This document shows, piece by piece, positions 51,242 to 60,129 of a DNA stretch of 64,000 bases (its first letter is position 1; each line of letters begins with the position of its first letter). Under the pieces are notes generated by a model. The model did no database searches, had not been told where the DNA came from, and was given only the letters and a program-made list of their open reading frames with translations. A program made the position numbers and the translations under genes. The stretch is taken from the NCBI RefSeq assembly GCF_004402705.1, contig NZ_SOFM01000035.1:71330-135329 (forward strand), written 5' to 3'. This DNA is from Cryobacterium mannosilyticum (GTDB lineage Bacteria; Actinomycetota; Actinomycetes; Actinomycetales; Microbacteriaceae).

Positions 51242-52354
51242 TCACCCGGCCGGGCAGGTGGGCAGCTTGGCCAGGTCCCCGTCGGTGCGGATGGCGTCCA
51301 GCACCGCGAGCGAGTCGTCGAGCGTTTTCACCGCGAAGACCTTGAGCCCGTCGGGGATGTGTCCGGTGACCTCGTTGCAGTTGTCCGCCGGTGCCAGGAA
51401 CCAGTCGACGCCGGCCGCGCTGGCGCCCTCGAGTTTCTGGCGGATTCCGCCGATCGGGCCGACCGTGCCGGCCTGGTCGATGGTTCCGGTTCCGGCGACA
51501 TCCGCCCCGCCCTGGATCGCACCCGGCGTGAGCTTGTCGATGATCCCGAGGGCGAACATCATGCCGGCGCTCGGCCCGCCCACCTGGTCGAGCTGGATCT
51601 TCACGTCGAACGGGAAGTCGTAAGAGGTCGTGACGTTGATGCCGACGACCACGGCTGTGGAGGACTTCACGGGGGCGACCTGCACGGTGAGGTTCTTGCC
51701 GTCGCGGACGATGCCGATGCTGGCGGGAGTCTCGGTGCCGTTGGCCTTGAGGGCCTTCCGCAGCGCGCCGATGTCGGCCACGGTGGCGCCGTTGACGGAC
51801 ACGACCTGGTCGCCGGCCTTCATGATCCCCTGGGCCGGGGAGTCCTTGGGCAGGGAGACGACGGAGACGACGGTCGGGTAGTCGTAGCCGAGGTTGGTCA
51901 GGGCCGCGGCGATGGCATCCTGTTGCGAGTCGACCATCATGGCCTGGTTCTCCTCGTCACGCTGCCTGGTCGTCACGCTCGGCGGGAAGGCCGCATCGAT
52001 CGGGATGACCGCCTGGCTGGGGTCGAGCCACGCCGCGGCGACCTTCAGCCAGCTCGGCCGGTTGTCGGGGTTTCCGACCAGCGACACCGTGAGCAGGTCG
52101 AGGCTGCCCTTGGTCGGGTAGACGGTCTCGCCGGGGATGGTGATCAGGGGCGTCTCGGTTCCGTTGTGATTCGCCGCGCCGATCGTGTTGTAGACCGGCC
52201 CCGGCTTCTCGATCACGTACGGCGAAGGGGTAACGCCCAGGATCAGGCCGATCGTGAGCGCAACGCCGAGCACAATCCAGCCGGCCCGTCCGGAGCGGCC
52301 CGGTCGATGCGGATGTTCGCCGGACGGTGGCGCGTCATCGGTGAAAAGGGCCAC
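51242..52354 (-). CDS. YlbL-like membrane-anchored PDZ/Lon-type protease
   Basis: This 370-residue protein has one N-terminal membrane helix (about 25-45), a PDZ domain (DSPAQGIMKAGDQVVSVNGATV) and a C-terminal S16 (Lon) protease domain. The catalytic Ser is in GGPSAGMMFALG and the Lys in GPIGGIRQKLEGA, giving a Ser-Lys dyad on the outer face. A GGAAGGA site precedes the GTG. It is separated from the UPF0182 gene by 220 bp in which I see no gene. It is divergent from a DUF2342-type protein gene, a pairing common in actinobacteria. Confidence 0.9.
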   Translation of the reverse strand: MALFTDDAPPSGEHPHRPGRSGRAGWIVLGVALTIGLILGVTPSPYVIEKPGPVYNTIGAANHNGTETPLITIPGETVYPTKGSLDLLTVSLVGNPDNRPSWLKVAAAWLDPSQAVIPIDAAFPPSVTTRQRDEENQAMMVDSQQDAIAAALTNLGYDYPTVVSVVSLPKDSPAQGIMKAGDQVVSVNGATVADIGALRKALKANGTETPASIGIVRDGKNLTVQVAPVKSSTAVVVGINVTTSYDFPFDVKIQLDQVGGPSAGMMFALGIIDKLTPGAIQGGADVAGTGTIDQAGTVGPIGGIRQKLEGASAAGVDWFLAPADNCNEVTGHIPDGLKVFAVKTLDDSLAVLDAIRTDGDLAKLPTCPAG

Positions 52355-52478
52355 CGGGTTCCTTCCAGATTGCGTGTTCGCGACAGGCGGACACCAGACC
52401 CACCAGCGTAGGACATTTCCCAGCTCGGACAGCCGATCTCCGGATAGCGTAGAGGCACGCGACTGAGAGGTGCCTGAA

Positions 52479-53840
52479 GTGGCCGACGACTCACGACCCG
52501 AAGAGGGTCACAATCCCGAAGACGAGTTCCGGGACATGCTGCGCGACATCCTGTCCGGGAAGTCGTCGATCGATCCGAGCCAGCTCGCCGGGGCCGCCGG
52601 GCTGCCCAACGACCCGGCCAGCATCGCGGCGTTGATGAGCCAGCTACAAGGTGCCCTGCGCGGCGGTGGCGACGGCGGCATCAACTGGGACATCGCGCTC
52701 AGCCAGGGCCAGGAACGGGCGACCGCCGGGGCTCTCTCACCGACCCCGAAGGAGCGCGCGGACCTCGACCAGGCCTTCCACATCGCGGCCCTCTGGCTGG
52801 ACGAGGTGATCTCCGTCGCCGAACTCACCACGACGCCGCGATTGATGACCCGCAAGGAATGGGTCACCGCGACCATGCCGCTCTGGACCCAGCTGGCCGA
52901 GCCGGTCGCGACCAGCATCTCCGACTCGCTGACCCGGGTGCTCACCGAACAGGCCCCCGAAGAGCTGCAGGGCATGATGGCCGGCGCAAGCCAGGTCATG
53001 CGCAGCATCGGCGGCACCCTTTTCGCGATGCAGCTCGGGCAGGTCGTCGGCCAGCTCGCGAGCGAGGTCGTCTCCGGCGGCGACGTCGGGATCCCGCTGC
53101 TCAGTGACCAGCAGGCAGCCCTGCTCCCCCAGAACGTCGCCGAGTTCGGTGAGGGCCTCGACGTGCCCGCCGACCAGGTGCAGATCTACCTGGCGGTGCG
53201 CGAGCTCGCGCACGCGCGGCTGTTCCGCCATTCCCGCTGGCTCCGGCTGCACCTGATCAGTTCGATCACCGACTTCGCGCGCGGGATCCATATCGATTCC
53301 GGCCGGCTCGAGGAACTGGCGGAGGGCTTCGACCCGTCCAACCCCGAGGAATTGCGCCAGGCGATGGTGAACGGGTCGCTCATTCCGCCGAAGACCGACG
53401 CGCAATTGGCCGCACTCGACCGGTTGGAGACCATGCTGGCCCTCGTCGAGGGCTGGGTCGACGTGGTCACGGCGGAGGCGACGGGGCGGCTGCCCAAGGC
53501 GGACGCGATCGCCGAGACCGTGAAGCGGCGCCGGGCTTCCGGCGGCCCCGCCGAGTCCGCCTTCTCCACCCTGGTCGGGCTGGAGCTCCGGCCCCGCCGG
53601 CTGCGGGAGGCCGCCGCCATGTGGCAGGCCGTGACGGATGCGGTCGGCAACGAGGCGCGCGACCAACTCTGGGCGCACCCAGACCTTCTGCCCACGAGCG
53701 CCGACCTCGACGATCCGAAGAGCCTGGTCGCCCGGCTGACCAGTTCGGCCCAGGGCGCGGAGCCCGTGCTCGACGAGGTCGACCAGGCCCTCGAGGACCT
53801 GCTGCGCGACGACAACACCGAGCGGCCGCACGAGGAGTAG
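52479..53840 (+). CDS. DUF2342-type zinc-dependent metalloprotease-like protein
   Basis: This 453-residue protein is of the actinobacterial family annotated as zinc-dependent metalloprotease or F420-associated protein. The motif YLAVRELAHARLFRHSRWLRLHL replaces a classical HExxH with E-x2-H-x3-F-x-H. A later acidic motif VEGWVDVVTAEA is also conserved. The N-terminus is acidic and disordered, followed by GGINWDIAL. I chose the GTG at 52479 because GAGAGG lies 8 nt upstream. A GTG at 52470 would overlap that site. It is divergent from the YlbL-like protease. True protease activity is unproven. Confidence 0.82.
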   Translation: MADDSRPEEGHNPEDEFRDMLRDILSGKSSIDPSQLAGAAGLPNDPASIAALMSQLQGALRGGGDGGINWDIALSQGQERATAGALSPTPKERADLDQAFHIAALWLDEVISVAELTTTPRLMTRKEWVTATMPLWTQLAEPVATSISDSLTRVLTEQAPEELQGMMAGASQVMRSIGGTLFAMQLGQVVGQLASEVVSGGDVGIPLLSDQQAALLPQNVAEFGEGLDVPADQVQIYLAVRELAHARLFRHSRWLRLHLISSITDFARGIHIDSGRLEELAEGFDPSNPEELRQAMVNGSLIPPKTDAQLAALDRLETMLALVEGWVDVVTAEATGRLPKADAIAETVKRRRASGGPAESAFSTLVGLELRPRRLREAAAMWQAVTDAVGNEARDQLWAHPDLLPTSADLDDPKSLVARLTSSAQGAEPVLDEVDQALEDLLRDDNTERPHEE

Positions 53841-53881
53841 CGGCGCGGCCGGTTCGTCCGCCCGCTCGGCTCGCGATGCCT

Positions 53882-53966
53882 GTCGAATTCGACGGAGATT
53901 TTCTGGTTTCGCGCCTTGTGCAGCCGGTTTTGGACCGGTTTGGGCAAAATCTCCGTCGAATTCGAC
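53882..53966. repeat. 85-bp palindromic intergenic element with perfect 21-bp arms
   Basis: The outer arms (53882-53902 and 53946-53966) are perfectly complementary, and each contains the inner palindrome GTCGAATTCGAC. The 43-bp centre has a further CCGGTTTTGGACCGG stem. It lies between two convergent genes, so it may end transcription both ways, but its AT-rich symmetric arms are unlike the other terminators here and suggest a mobile palindromic element. Confidence 0.8.
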
Positions 53967-53978
53967 GGGCGGGCGCCG

Positions 53979-54842
53979 CTAGATCAGGCCCTTGGTGTGC
54001 CAGATCGTCTTGGTCTCCGTGAACGCCACGATGCGGGCGAGCGACGGGCTCGCGGCATCCGGGCCGTTCTCCGGCTGCAGCACCCGGGTGAGGGTCTCCG
54101 CCGCGTCGATCTGCAGGTGCACCCAGTCGAGGTCACCGGCCCCGACGAGGTCGATGGCGTTCACGTCGGCGTGGCTGGCCAGCCACGGCGCCATCTCGGC
54201 CGGCGAACCGGTGAGGATGTTCACGACCCCGCCGGGCACGTCGCTGGTGGCGAGCACCTCGCCGAGGCTGACCGCGGACAGCGGCATGGTCTCGTTCGCG
54301 ACGACGACGACGGTGTTCCCGGCCACGAGGGCAGGGGCGACCGCGCTGACCAGCCCGAGCAGGGAACCGCCGGACTGCGGGGCGATGATCGCCACGACGC
54401 CGGTGGGTTCGGGCACGGAGATGTTGAAGTACGGCCCGGAGACCGGGTTCGCGTTGCCGGCGACCTGCACGTACTTGTCGGCCCAGCCGGCGTACCAGAC
54501 CCAGCGGTCGATCGCCTCGTCGACCTGGGCGGATGCCGCGGCCGTGGTCACGCCCTCGGTCTGCACGATCTCGTCGATGAACTGCACGCGGCGGCCCTCG
54601 AGGAGTTCGGCGATCCGGTAGAGCACCTGTCCGCGGTTGTACGCCGTGGCGCCGGCCCAGCCGCCGAGGGCCGACCGTGCCGCGACGACCGCGTCGCGGG
54701 CGTCCTTGCGGCTGGCCTGCGCGGCGTTGGCGAGGAAGTCCCCGCCGTGAGAACGGATCTCGTAGACGCGGCCGGACTCGCTGCGCGGGAACTTGCCGCC
54801 GATGTAGAGCTTGTAGGTCTTGGGAACGGCGAGGCGGGTCAC
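53979..54842 (-). CDS. Truncated, catalytically deficient aldehyde dehydrogenase-family protein
   Basis: This protein has 287 residues, compared with 480-510 in active family members. It aligns to the cofactor-binding half (EPTGVVAIIAPQSGG..APALVAGNTVVVV..GGVVNILTG) and then stops. The Asn of PWNFP, the Lys of KPAE, the general-base Glu and the catalytic Cys region are all missing or replaced. The frame is clean with normal codon usage, so it looks maintained rather than decaying. The GTG overlaps the stop of the full-length enzyme (GTGA). It may be a regulatory or structural partner of that enzyme. Confidence 0.8.
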   Translation of the reverse strand: MTRLAVPKTYKLYIGGKFPRSESGRVYEIRSHGGDFLANAAQASRKDARDAVVAARSALGGWAGATAYNRGQVLYRIAELLEGRRVQFIDEIVQTEGVTTAAASAQVDEAIDRWVWYAGWADKYVQVAGNANPVSGPYFNISVPEPTGVVAIIAPQSGGSLLGLVSAVAPALVAGNTVVVVANETMPLSAVSLGEVLATSDVPGGVVNILTGSPAEMAPWLASHADVNAIDLVGAGDLDWVHLQIDAAETLTRVLQPENGPDAASPSLARIVAFTETKTIWHTKGLI

Positions 54843-56374
54843 TTTGCGGCCTTCTTTCGTGAGACGGGGGCCTTCGCGTCGAGCTCGGGCGAGGATTCGG
54901 CGGGGGCCGTCGTGACGGTGCGCGCGGCGGACCGGCCGGCGGCGGGCTTGAGGTACGCGGCGAGGCCGTGGCGGCCGCCCTCGCGTCCGTAGCCGGATTC
55001 CTTGTAGCCGCCGAACGGGCTGGCCGGATCGAACCGGTTGAAGGTGTTCGCCCAGATCACTCCGGCGCGCAGCTTGTCGGCGACGGCGAGGATGCGGCTG
55101 CCCTTCTCGGTCCAGATCCCGGCGGACAGGCCGTACGGCGTGTTGTTCGCCTTCGCGATGGCCTCGGCCGGGGTGCGGAAGGTGAGCACCGACAGCACCG
55201 GGCCGAAGACCTCGTCCCTGGCGATGCGGTGGCTGGTGGACACATTGGTGAAGATCGTCGGCGCGAACCAGAATCCGCTGTCCGGCAGCACGCAGGCCGG
55301 GCTCCAGCGTTCGCCGCCCTCCTGCTCCCCGATCTCGGTGAGCTCACGGATGCGGCGCAGCTGGTCGGCACTGTTGATGGCGCCGATGTCGGTGTTCTTG
55401 TCGAGCGGGTCGCCGAGGCGCAGCGTCGAGAGGCGCTGCTTGAGCCGGTCGATGACGTCGTCGTGGATGCTCTCCTGCACCAGCAGGCGACTTCCCGCGC
55501 AGCAGACGTGACCCTGGTTGAAGAAGATTCCGTTGACGATCCCCTCGACGGCCTGGTCGATCGGCGCGTCGTCGAAGACGATGTTCGCGGCCTTGCCGCC
55601 GAGCTCGAGGATGACCTTCTTGTCGGTTCCGGCGACCGAGCGGGCGATGGCCCGGCCGGCCCCGGTCGAGCCGGTGAAGGCGACCAGGTTGACGTCGGGG
55701 TGGCCGACGAGCGCCTGGCCGGTTTCCCGGCCACCGGTGACGATGTTGACGACTCCGGCGGGCAGGTCGGCCTGCTGCAGGATCTCGGCGAACAGCAGTG
55801 CGGTCAGCGAGGTGGTCTCTGCGGGCTTCAGCACGACCGTGTTCCCGGCGGCAAGGGCCGGGGCGATCTTCCACGCCAGCATCAGCAGGGGGAAGTTCCA
55901 CGGGATCACCTGGGCGGCGACGCCGCGGGAGGACGGGGTCGGTCCGACTCCGGCGTGATCGAGCTTGTCGGCCCAACCCGCGTAATAGAAGAACCACGCG
56001 GCGACCAGGGGAACGTCGACGTCGCGGCTCTCCTTGATCGGCTTGCCGTTGTCGAGGGTCTCGGCGACGGCGAGCTCGCGGGCGCGTTCCTGCACGAGGC
56101 GCGCGATCCGGAAGAGGTATTTCCCGCGGTCACTGCCGGAGAGCTTCGACCAGGTGCGGTCGTAGGCGCGGCGGGCCGCGGCGACGGCGGTGTCGACATC
56201 CGCCGTATTGGCGTGCGCGATCATCGCGATCGGCTTCTCGGTGGCCGGGTTGATGGTCTGGAATGGTTCGCCGCGACCGGCGACGAACTCGCCGTTGATG
56301 AACAGGCCGTAGTCCGAGCGGAGGTTCAGCACTGCCTGGGACTCCGGTGCCGGAGCGTAGTCAAGAAAGCTCAT
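54839..56374 (-). CDS. NAD(P)-dependent aldehyde dehydrogenase
   Basis: This 511-residue enzyme probably oxidises the acetaldehyde released by DeoC to acetate. Asn160 (IPWNFP), Lys183 (LKPAE), Glu257 (LELGGK) and the catalytic Cys291 (GHVCCAG) are present, with DEVFGPVLSVLTF and NTFNRFDPASPFGGYKESGYGREGG near the end. A 30-residue Ala/Lys-rich tail follows. The ATG at 56374 has AAGGGAA upstream. It lies 11 bases after deoC and overlaps the truncated paralogue gene. The open frame upstream of this start belongs to a shadow of deoC. Confidence 0.9.
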   Translation of the reverse strand: MSFLDYAPAPESQAVLNLRSDYGLFINGEFVAGRGEPFQTINPATEKPIAMIAHANTADVDTAVAAARRAYDRTWSKLSGSDRGKYLFRIARLVQERARELAVAETLDNGKPIKESRDVDVPLVAAWFFYYAGWADKLDHAGVGPTPSSRGVAAQVIPWNFPLLMLAWKIAPALAAGNTVVLKPAETTSLTALLFAEILQQADLPAGVVNIVTGGRETGQALVGHPDVNLVAFTGSTGAGRAIARSVAGTDKKVILELGGKAANIVFDDAPIDQAVEGIVNGIFFNQGHVCCAGSRLLVQESIHDDVIDRLKQRLSTLRLGDPLDKNTDIGAINSADQLRRIRELTEIGEQEGGERWSPACVLPDSGFWFAPTIFTNVSTSHRIARDEVFGPVLSVLTFRTPAEAIAKANNTPYGLSAGIWTEKGSRILAVADKLRAGVIWANTFNRFDPASPFGGYKESGYGREGGRHGLAAYLKPAAGRSAARTVTTAPAESSPELDAKAPVSRKKAAK

Positions 56375-56385
56375 TGGTGATTCCC

Positions 56386-57405
56386 TTAGTCGATCGTCAC
56401 GTAGTCGGGGCCGGAGTAGTGCCCGGTGGTCATCTTCTGGCGCTGCATCAGCACGTCGTTGAGCAGGCTCGAGGCGCCGAACCGGAACAGGCTCGGGGTG
56501 AGCCATTCCTCCCCGACGGTCTCGGCGACGGTCACGATGTACTTGATGGCGTCCTTGGAGGTGCGGATGCCGCCGGCCGGCTTGACGCCGACCCTGGCAC
56601 CGGTGAGGCGCTTCCAGTCCCGCACGACCTCGAGCATCGACAGCGTGACGGGTAGCGTCGCCGCGGGCGCCATCTTGCCGGTGGAGGTCTTGATGAAGTC
56701 GCCGCCGGCCAGGATGGCCAGCCACGACGCGCGGCGCACGTTGTCATAGGTGTTCAGTTCCCCGGTTTCGAGGATCACCTTGAGGTGGGCGTAGCTTCCG
56801 TCGGCCCGCCTGCAGGCCTCCTTCACGGCGACGATCTCGTCGTAGACCTGGCCGAACCGGCCGGAGAGGAACGCGCCCCGATCGATGACCATGTCGATCT
56901 CGTCGGCGCCCGCGGTGACGGCGTCGCCGACATCCGCAAGCTTGACGGCGAGGGATGCCCGCCCGCTCGGGAAGGCGGTGGCGACGGCCGCGACGTTGAT
57001 TCCGGTGGCGGTGCCGGCGGCGTGGGAGGAACCGAGCGCCTGGACGGCGATGGGAACCAGGTCGCCGTAGACGCAGACGGCGGCTACCCGGGGGCAGGCG
57101 GGGTCTCCCGGGTCGGGGGTGAGGGCCTTGCCGACCAGGGAGCGCACCTTGCCGGGGGTGTCTGCGCCCTCGAGGGTGGTGAGGTCGATCAGGCTGATGA
57201 TCTTGTCGAGCGCCCACTTCTTCGAGCTGGTCTTCACCGAGCGCGTACCGAGGTCGGCCGCGCGCTGTTCGAGGCCGACGGCGTCGATCCCCGGAATGCC
57301 GTGCAGGTACCGGCGCAGGTTCGCGTCGGTGGCCTCGCCGCCGAGGAGCGCCAGTGCACGTTCCCCGGTGTTCAGCTGGGCCATGGCCAATTGACTGCTA
57401 GTCAT
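56386..57405 (-). CDS. deoC: Deoxyribose-phosphate aldolase
   Basis: This class I aldolase splits 2-deoxyribose 5-phosphate into acetaldehyde and glyceraldehyde 3-phosphate. It has 339 residues, in the longer group, with the Schiff-base Lys239 in DFIKTSTGK and the second Lys275 in VGVKPAGGIR. IDLTTLEGADTPGKV and DEIDMVIDRGAFLSG are further conserved segments. It is the first gene of the deoC-ALDH-ALDH operon and follows the SorC-type regulator gene by 25 bp, so all four may be cotranscribed. Confidence 0.93.
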   Translation of the reverse strand: MTSSQLAMAQLNTGERALALLGGEATDANLRRYLHGIPGIDAVGLEQRAADLGTRSVKTSSKKWALDKIISLIDLTTLEGADTPGKVRSLVGKALTPDPGDPACPRVAAVCVYGDLVPIAVQALGSSHAAGTATGINVAAVATAFPSGRASLAVKLADVGDAVTAGADEIDMVIDRGAFLSGRFGQVYDEIVAVKEACRRADGSYAHLKVILETGELNTYDNVRRASWLAILAGGDFIKTSTGKMAPAATLPVTLSMLEVVRDWKRLTGARVGVKPAGGIRTSKDAIKYIVTVAETVGEEWLTPSLFRFGASSLLNDVLMQRQKMTTGHYSGPDYVTID

Positions 57406-57430
57406 GAGTTGTCCTTGCGGTTTGGGTTGG

Positions 57431-58396
57431 TCAAGCTTCGTCGCCGAGGATGGCGAGGGCGGTGTCTTCGTCGGTCACCAGGACGGTGCAGAGCCCGCTG
57501 CCGACAATGGCGCGGGCGATGGCGTGCTTCGATCCGCCGGCGATCACGGCGATCGCCGTCTTCGCCTGGCGCAAGTGCTCGAGCTGGATGCCCACGGTGC
57601 GCCCGTCGAGTTCCGGGTCGACGATGTTGCCGTTGCTGTCGATGTACCGGCCCACGATGTCGCCGACGGCGCCCTTTCGGACGAGTTCGGCGACCTGCTC
57701 CACGGTGAGGTAGCCGCTGTCGACCAGCGCCGAGTTCTCGTCGGCCTGTCCGGCGCTGAAGAGGTAGGCCGAAGCCGCGGTGGCGAGGTTCAGCACGGCG
57801 GCGACGGCACGGTCGGACTCGATCGCCTGTTTCGTCTCGAGGCGTTCGAGGATGGCCGGGCTCGGCAGCAGCGTGGCCGCGCCGGCCGCCTTGTGTGCGA
57901 TGTTCACCGCTGTCGCCGCGGCGGTCCCGGCGCGACGGTTGAGGCTGACGCCGCCGTTGATCTGCACGACGTTCACCCCGTGCGCCCAGCCCTGCTTGAG
58001 GTGCAGGGCGACCTCGTGCAGGGTGCGGCCCCAGCTGATCCCGAGGGTGCGGGGCACCGGGCGGAGGCCGGTCAGGTAGTCGGCGGCGGCCTGGGCGGTG
58101 CGGGACTGCAGTTCCTCGTCGCTGGCGACGCCCGCCGAGGAGACCACGATCGCATCCGTCAGGCCGGTCGCCTCCCGGAGCCTGCGCTCGACGGAGAGCC
58201 GACGGGCGCGGGGGTGCACGATCTCGATCCGGATGAACCCGCTGGCCTTGGCCTGGGCGAGCAGCCGGCCCACCTTCCACCGGGTGAGACGGAGGAGGGT
58301 GCCGATCTCGTCCTGCGTCTTGTTCTCCTCGTAGTACAGCTCGGCGGCACGAATTGACAGCAGTTCGTCAGTGTCGATCACCCTGGTGCGCTCCAT
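57431..58396 (-). CDS. SorC/DeoR-type sugar-binding transcriptional regulator
   Basis: This 321-residue regulator has an N-terminal helix-turn-helix (AAELYYEENKTQDEIGTLLRLTRWKVGRLLAQAKASGFI) and a C-terminal sugar-phosphate-binding domain related to phosphosugar isomerases (TLGISWGRTLHEVA, QINGGVS, AVIAGGSKHAIARAIV). It is homologous in plan to Bacillus DeoR, which senses deoxyribose 5-phosphate, and sits just before deoC. The ATG at 58396 is 13 nt from a TAGGCT -10-like box. A 14-bp palindrome between this gene and the ROK gene is a candidate operator. Confidence 0.87.
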   Translation of the reverse strand: MERTRVIDTDELLSIRAAELYYEENKTQDEIGTLLRLTRWKVGRLLAQAKASGFIRIEIVHPRARRLSVERRLREATGLTDAIVVSSAGVASDEELQSRTAQAAADYLTGLRPVPRTLGISWGRTLHEVALHLKQGWAHGVNVVQINGGVSLNRRAGTAAATAVNIAHKAAGAATLLPSPAILERLETKQAIESDRAVAAVLNLATAASAYLFSAGQADENSALVDSGYLTVEQVAELVRKGAVGDIVGRYIDSNGNIVDPELDGRTVGIQLEHLRQAKTAIAVIAGGSKHAIARAIVGSGLCTVLVTDEDTALAILGDEA

Positions 58397-58454
58397 CCGA
58401 TTTGAGACCAGCCTAGGTTGCCGTCCCGCCCCGATCAACATCTGCTTGGAATCT

Positions 58455-58468
58455 TGCTCATCTGAGCA
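58455..58468. promoter_or_regulatory. Candidate operator between SorC-type regulator and ROK gene
   Basis: TGCTCA-TC-TGAGCA is a perfect 14-bp palindrome. It lies 59 bp upstream of the regulator start and about 37 bp upstream of the ROK start, positioned to affect both divergent promoters. Confidence 0.5.
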
Positions 58469-58492
58469 GTCGGGCGAACCGATGTCACGATC

Positions 58493-58498
58493 TAGGCT
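58493..58498 (+). promoter_or_regulatory. -10 box of leaderless ROK gene
   Basis: TAGGCT ends 6 nt before the ATG at 58505. No ribosome site is present. Confidence 0.45.
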
Positions 58499-58504
58499 CG
58501 GATC

Positions 58505-59437
58505 ATGTCCCCCACCTACGCGCTCGCCGTCGACCTCGGCGGCACCAAGGTCGAGGCCGCCCTGGTCGACGACCACGGCGCCGTCCTCGCGTCCAGCCGG
58601 CATCGCTCCCCCACCGGACCAACGGCCACGAGCGAGCAGCTCGCCGACGCGGTCGAGTCGGTCGTCGGCCGCGCCCTCGCCGGGCTGCCGGCCGGGTCGG
58701 ACCTGGCCGGCGTCGGCATCGGCAGCGCCGGGCCGATCGCCGTGGCCGACGGGGCCGTCTCACCGCTGAATCTCCCGGCCTGGCGCGGGTATCCGCTCCG
58801 GGACCTGGTCGAACGCCTGGTCCCGGATGTCTCGGTGCGGGTGCGGCTTGACGGCCTGTGCATCACGCTGGCCGAGCACTGGCTCGGGGCAGGACAGGGC
58901 GTGGACAGCCTGATGGGCATGGTGGTGTCCACCGGCGTCGGCGGCGGCCTCATCCTCGGCGGCACCACGGTGTCCGGGCCGAGCGGAAACGCCGGCCACA
59001 TCGGCCACATCGAGGTCGGCGGTTTCGACGACCGGTGCGCCTGCGGCGGGATCGGCTGCCTGGAGGCCGTCGCATCCGGCCCCCGCACCGTGGCCTGGGC
59101 CAGGACCCAGGGCTGGTCCGGCACGACCGGCGAGGAGCTCTCGGCCTCCTACGCCGACGGCGACCCGGTCGCCGTGGCCGCCGTGCGCCGCGCCGGCCGC
59201 GCGATCGGCCAGGCCATCGCCTCGGCTACCAACCTCGTCGACCTGGACGTCGTCGCGATCGGCGGCGGCTTCTCCCACGTGACGCCCGACCTGTTCGACT
59301 TCGTGCGCGCGGCCGTCGACGAACGGACGGTCTTCGAGTTCGCGCGGCGGGTGCGGGTGGTGCCCTCCGCCCTCTCTGGGGACGGCCCGCTGATCGGCGC
59401 CGCCGCCCTCATCCACCGGGCCGCCCTCGTCGCCTGA
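58505..59437 (+). CDS. ROK-family sugar kinase
   Basis: This 310-residue kinase has an ATP-binding N-terminus (AVDLGGTKVEAALVD), the sugar site with GNAGHIGHIEV and the zinc-binding ROK motif CACGGIGCLEAVASG. It has no N-terminal helix-turn-helix, so it is a kinase and not a ROK repressor. Glucokinase- or N-acetyl-sugar-kinase-like activity is likely. The exact sugar is not determinable. It is divergent from the deoxyribose regulator, but no functional link is proven. The 29-bp gap to the convergent TetR gene holds nothing recognisable. Confidence 0.87.
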   Translation: MSPTYALAVDLGGTKVEAALVDDHGAVLASSRHRSPTGPTATSEQLADAVESVVGRALAGLPAGSDLAGVGIGSAGPIAVADGAVSPLNLPAWRGYPLRDLVERLVPDVSVRVRLDGLCITLAEHWLGAGQGVDSLMGMVVSTGVGGGLILGGTTVSGPSGNAGHIGHIEVGGFDDRCACGGIGCLEAVASGPRTVAWARTQGWSGTTGEELSASYADGDPVAVAAVRRAGRAIGQAIASATNLVDLDVVAIGGGFSHVTPDLFDFVRAAVDERTVFEFARRVRVVPSALSGDGPLIGAAALIHRAALVA

Positions 59438-59466
59438 TCCTCCGGGCGCAGCAACCGGTCGACTGA

Positions 59467-60060
59467 CTACGCTCGGGGCGCCACCGCGAAGCGAACCAGC
59501 GCGAGCGTATGCTCCGTGACCAGGTCGAGGGGCGCGCCCGTGTCGATCGCGCCCATTGCGGCCTCGATCACTCCGGCCAGCAGCCGCGCGGTGAGCTGCA
59601 GCTCAGGCACCTCGAGCTCTTCCAGCGCGGCCAGGAACGGGGCCGCCTGCTCCCGGTGCAGTTCCCCCAGCCTGGCCAGGCACTCGTCGGGAAGCTGCGC
59701 CGCGGCGAGCGCCGCGGCGAGCGCCGCGGCCGGGCGGTGCGCACCTTCGGCGGCCAGGCGCAGCGTCTCGCGCAGATAGGTCTCGAGTCTCCGTTCCGGC
59801 CCGGCCACCCCGTCGAGCGCGTTCCGCAGCGACTCATTGGCGCGCGGGAACGCGTCCTCGATCACCGCGGCGAGGATGTCGGCTCCGGAGGAGAAGTATT
59901 GATAGACGCCGGGCCGGGACAGCCCGGCGGCGGCACCGACGGCCGCGGGAGTCACGGCGCTCACTCCCCCGGTGACGAGGAGCTCGGTGGCGGCGCGGAG
60001 CAACGCGTCCCGCTGGCGCAGTCGATGCTCAGCGACACTCGGCGCTGCGATCTTCGGCAT
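59467..60060 (-). CDS. TetR-family repressor
   Basis: This 197-residue repressor has an N-terminal helix-turn-helix (LLRAATELLVTGGVSAVTPAAVGAAAGLSRPGVYQYFSS) and an Ala-rich all-helical ligand-binding domain. GAGGGG precedes the ATG. It is divergent from a DHA2 multidrug exporter with a perfect 16-bp palindrome in the 112-bp gap, the classic arrangement in which the repressor is released by an exported compound. Confidence 0.9.
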   Translation of the reverse strand: MPKIAAPSVAEHRLRQRDALLRAATELLVTGGVSAVTPAAVGAAAGLSRPGVYQYFSSGADILAAVIEDAFPRANESLRNALDGVAGPERRLETYLRETLRLAAEGAHRPAAALAAALAAAQLPDECLARLGELHREQAAPFLAALEELEVPELQLTARLLAGVIEAAMGAIDTGAPLDLVTEHTLALVRFAVAPRA

Positions 60061-60129
60061 GGCATCCCCTCGTCCGGCTGTTCCGCCGGTGATCCAGTGT
60101 ACGAGCCACTCGCTGCGCGGTCTATGATA

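Noticed and set aside
54839..56725. Longer version of the aldehyde dehydrogenase starting inside deoC
   Set aside because: The added 117 residues are a shadow of deoC. The ATG at 56374 has a ribosome site and the normal family N-terminus.
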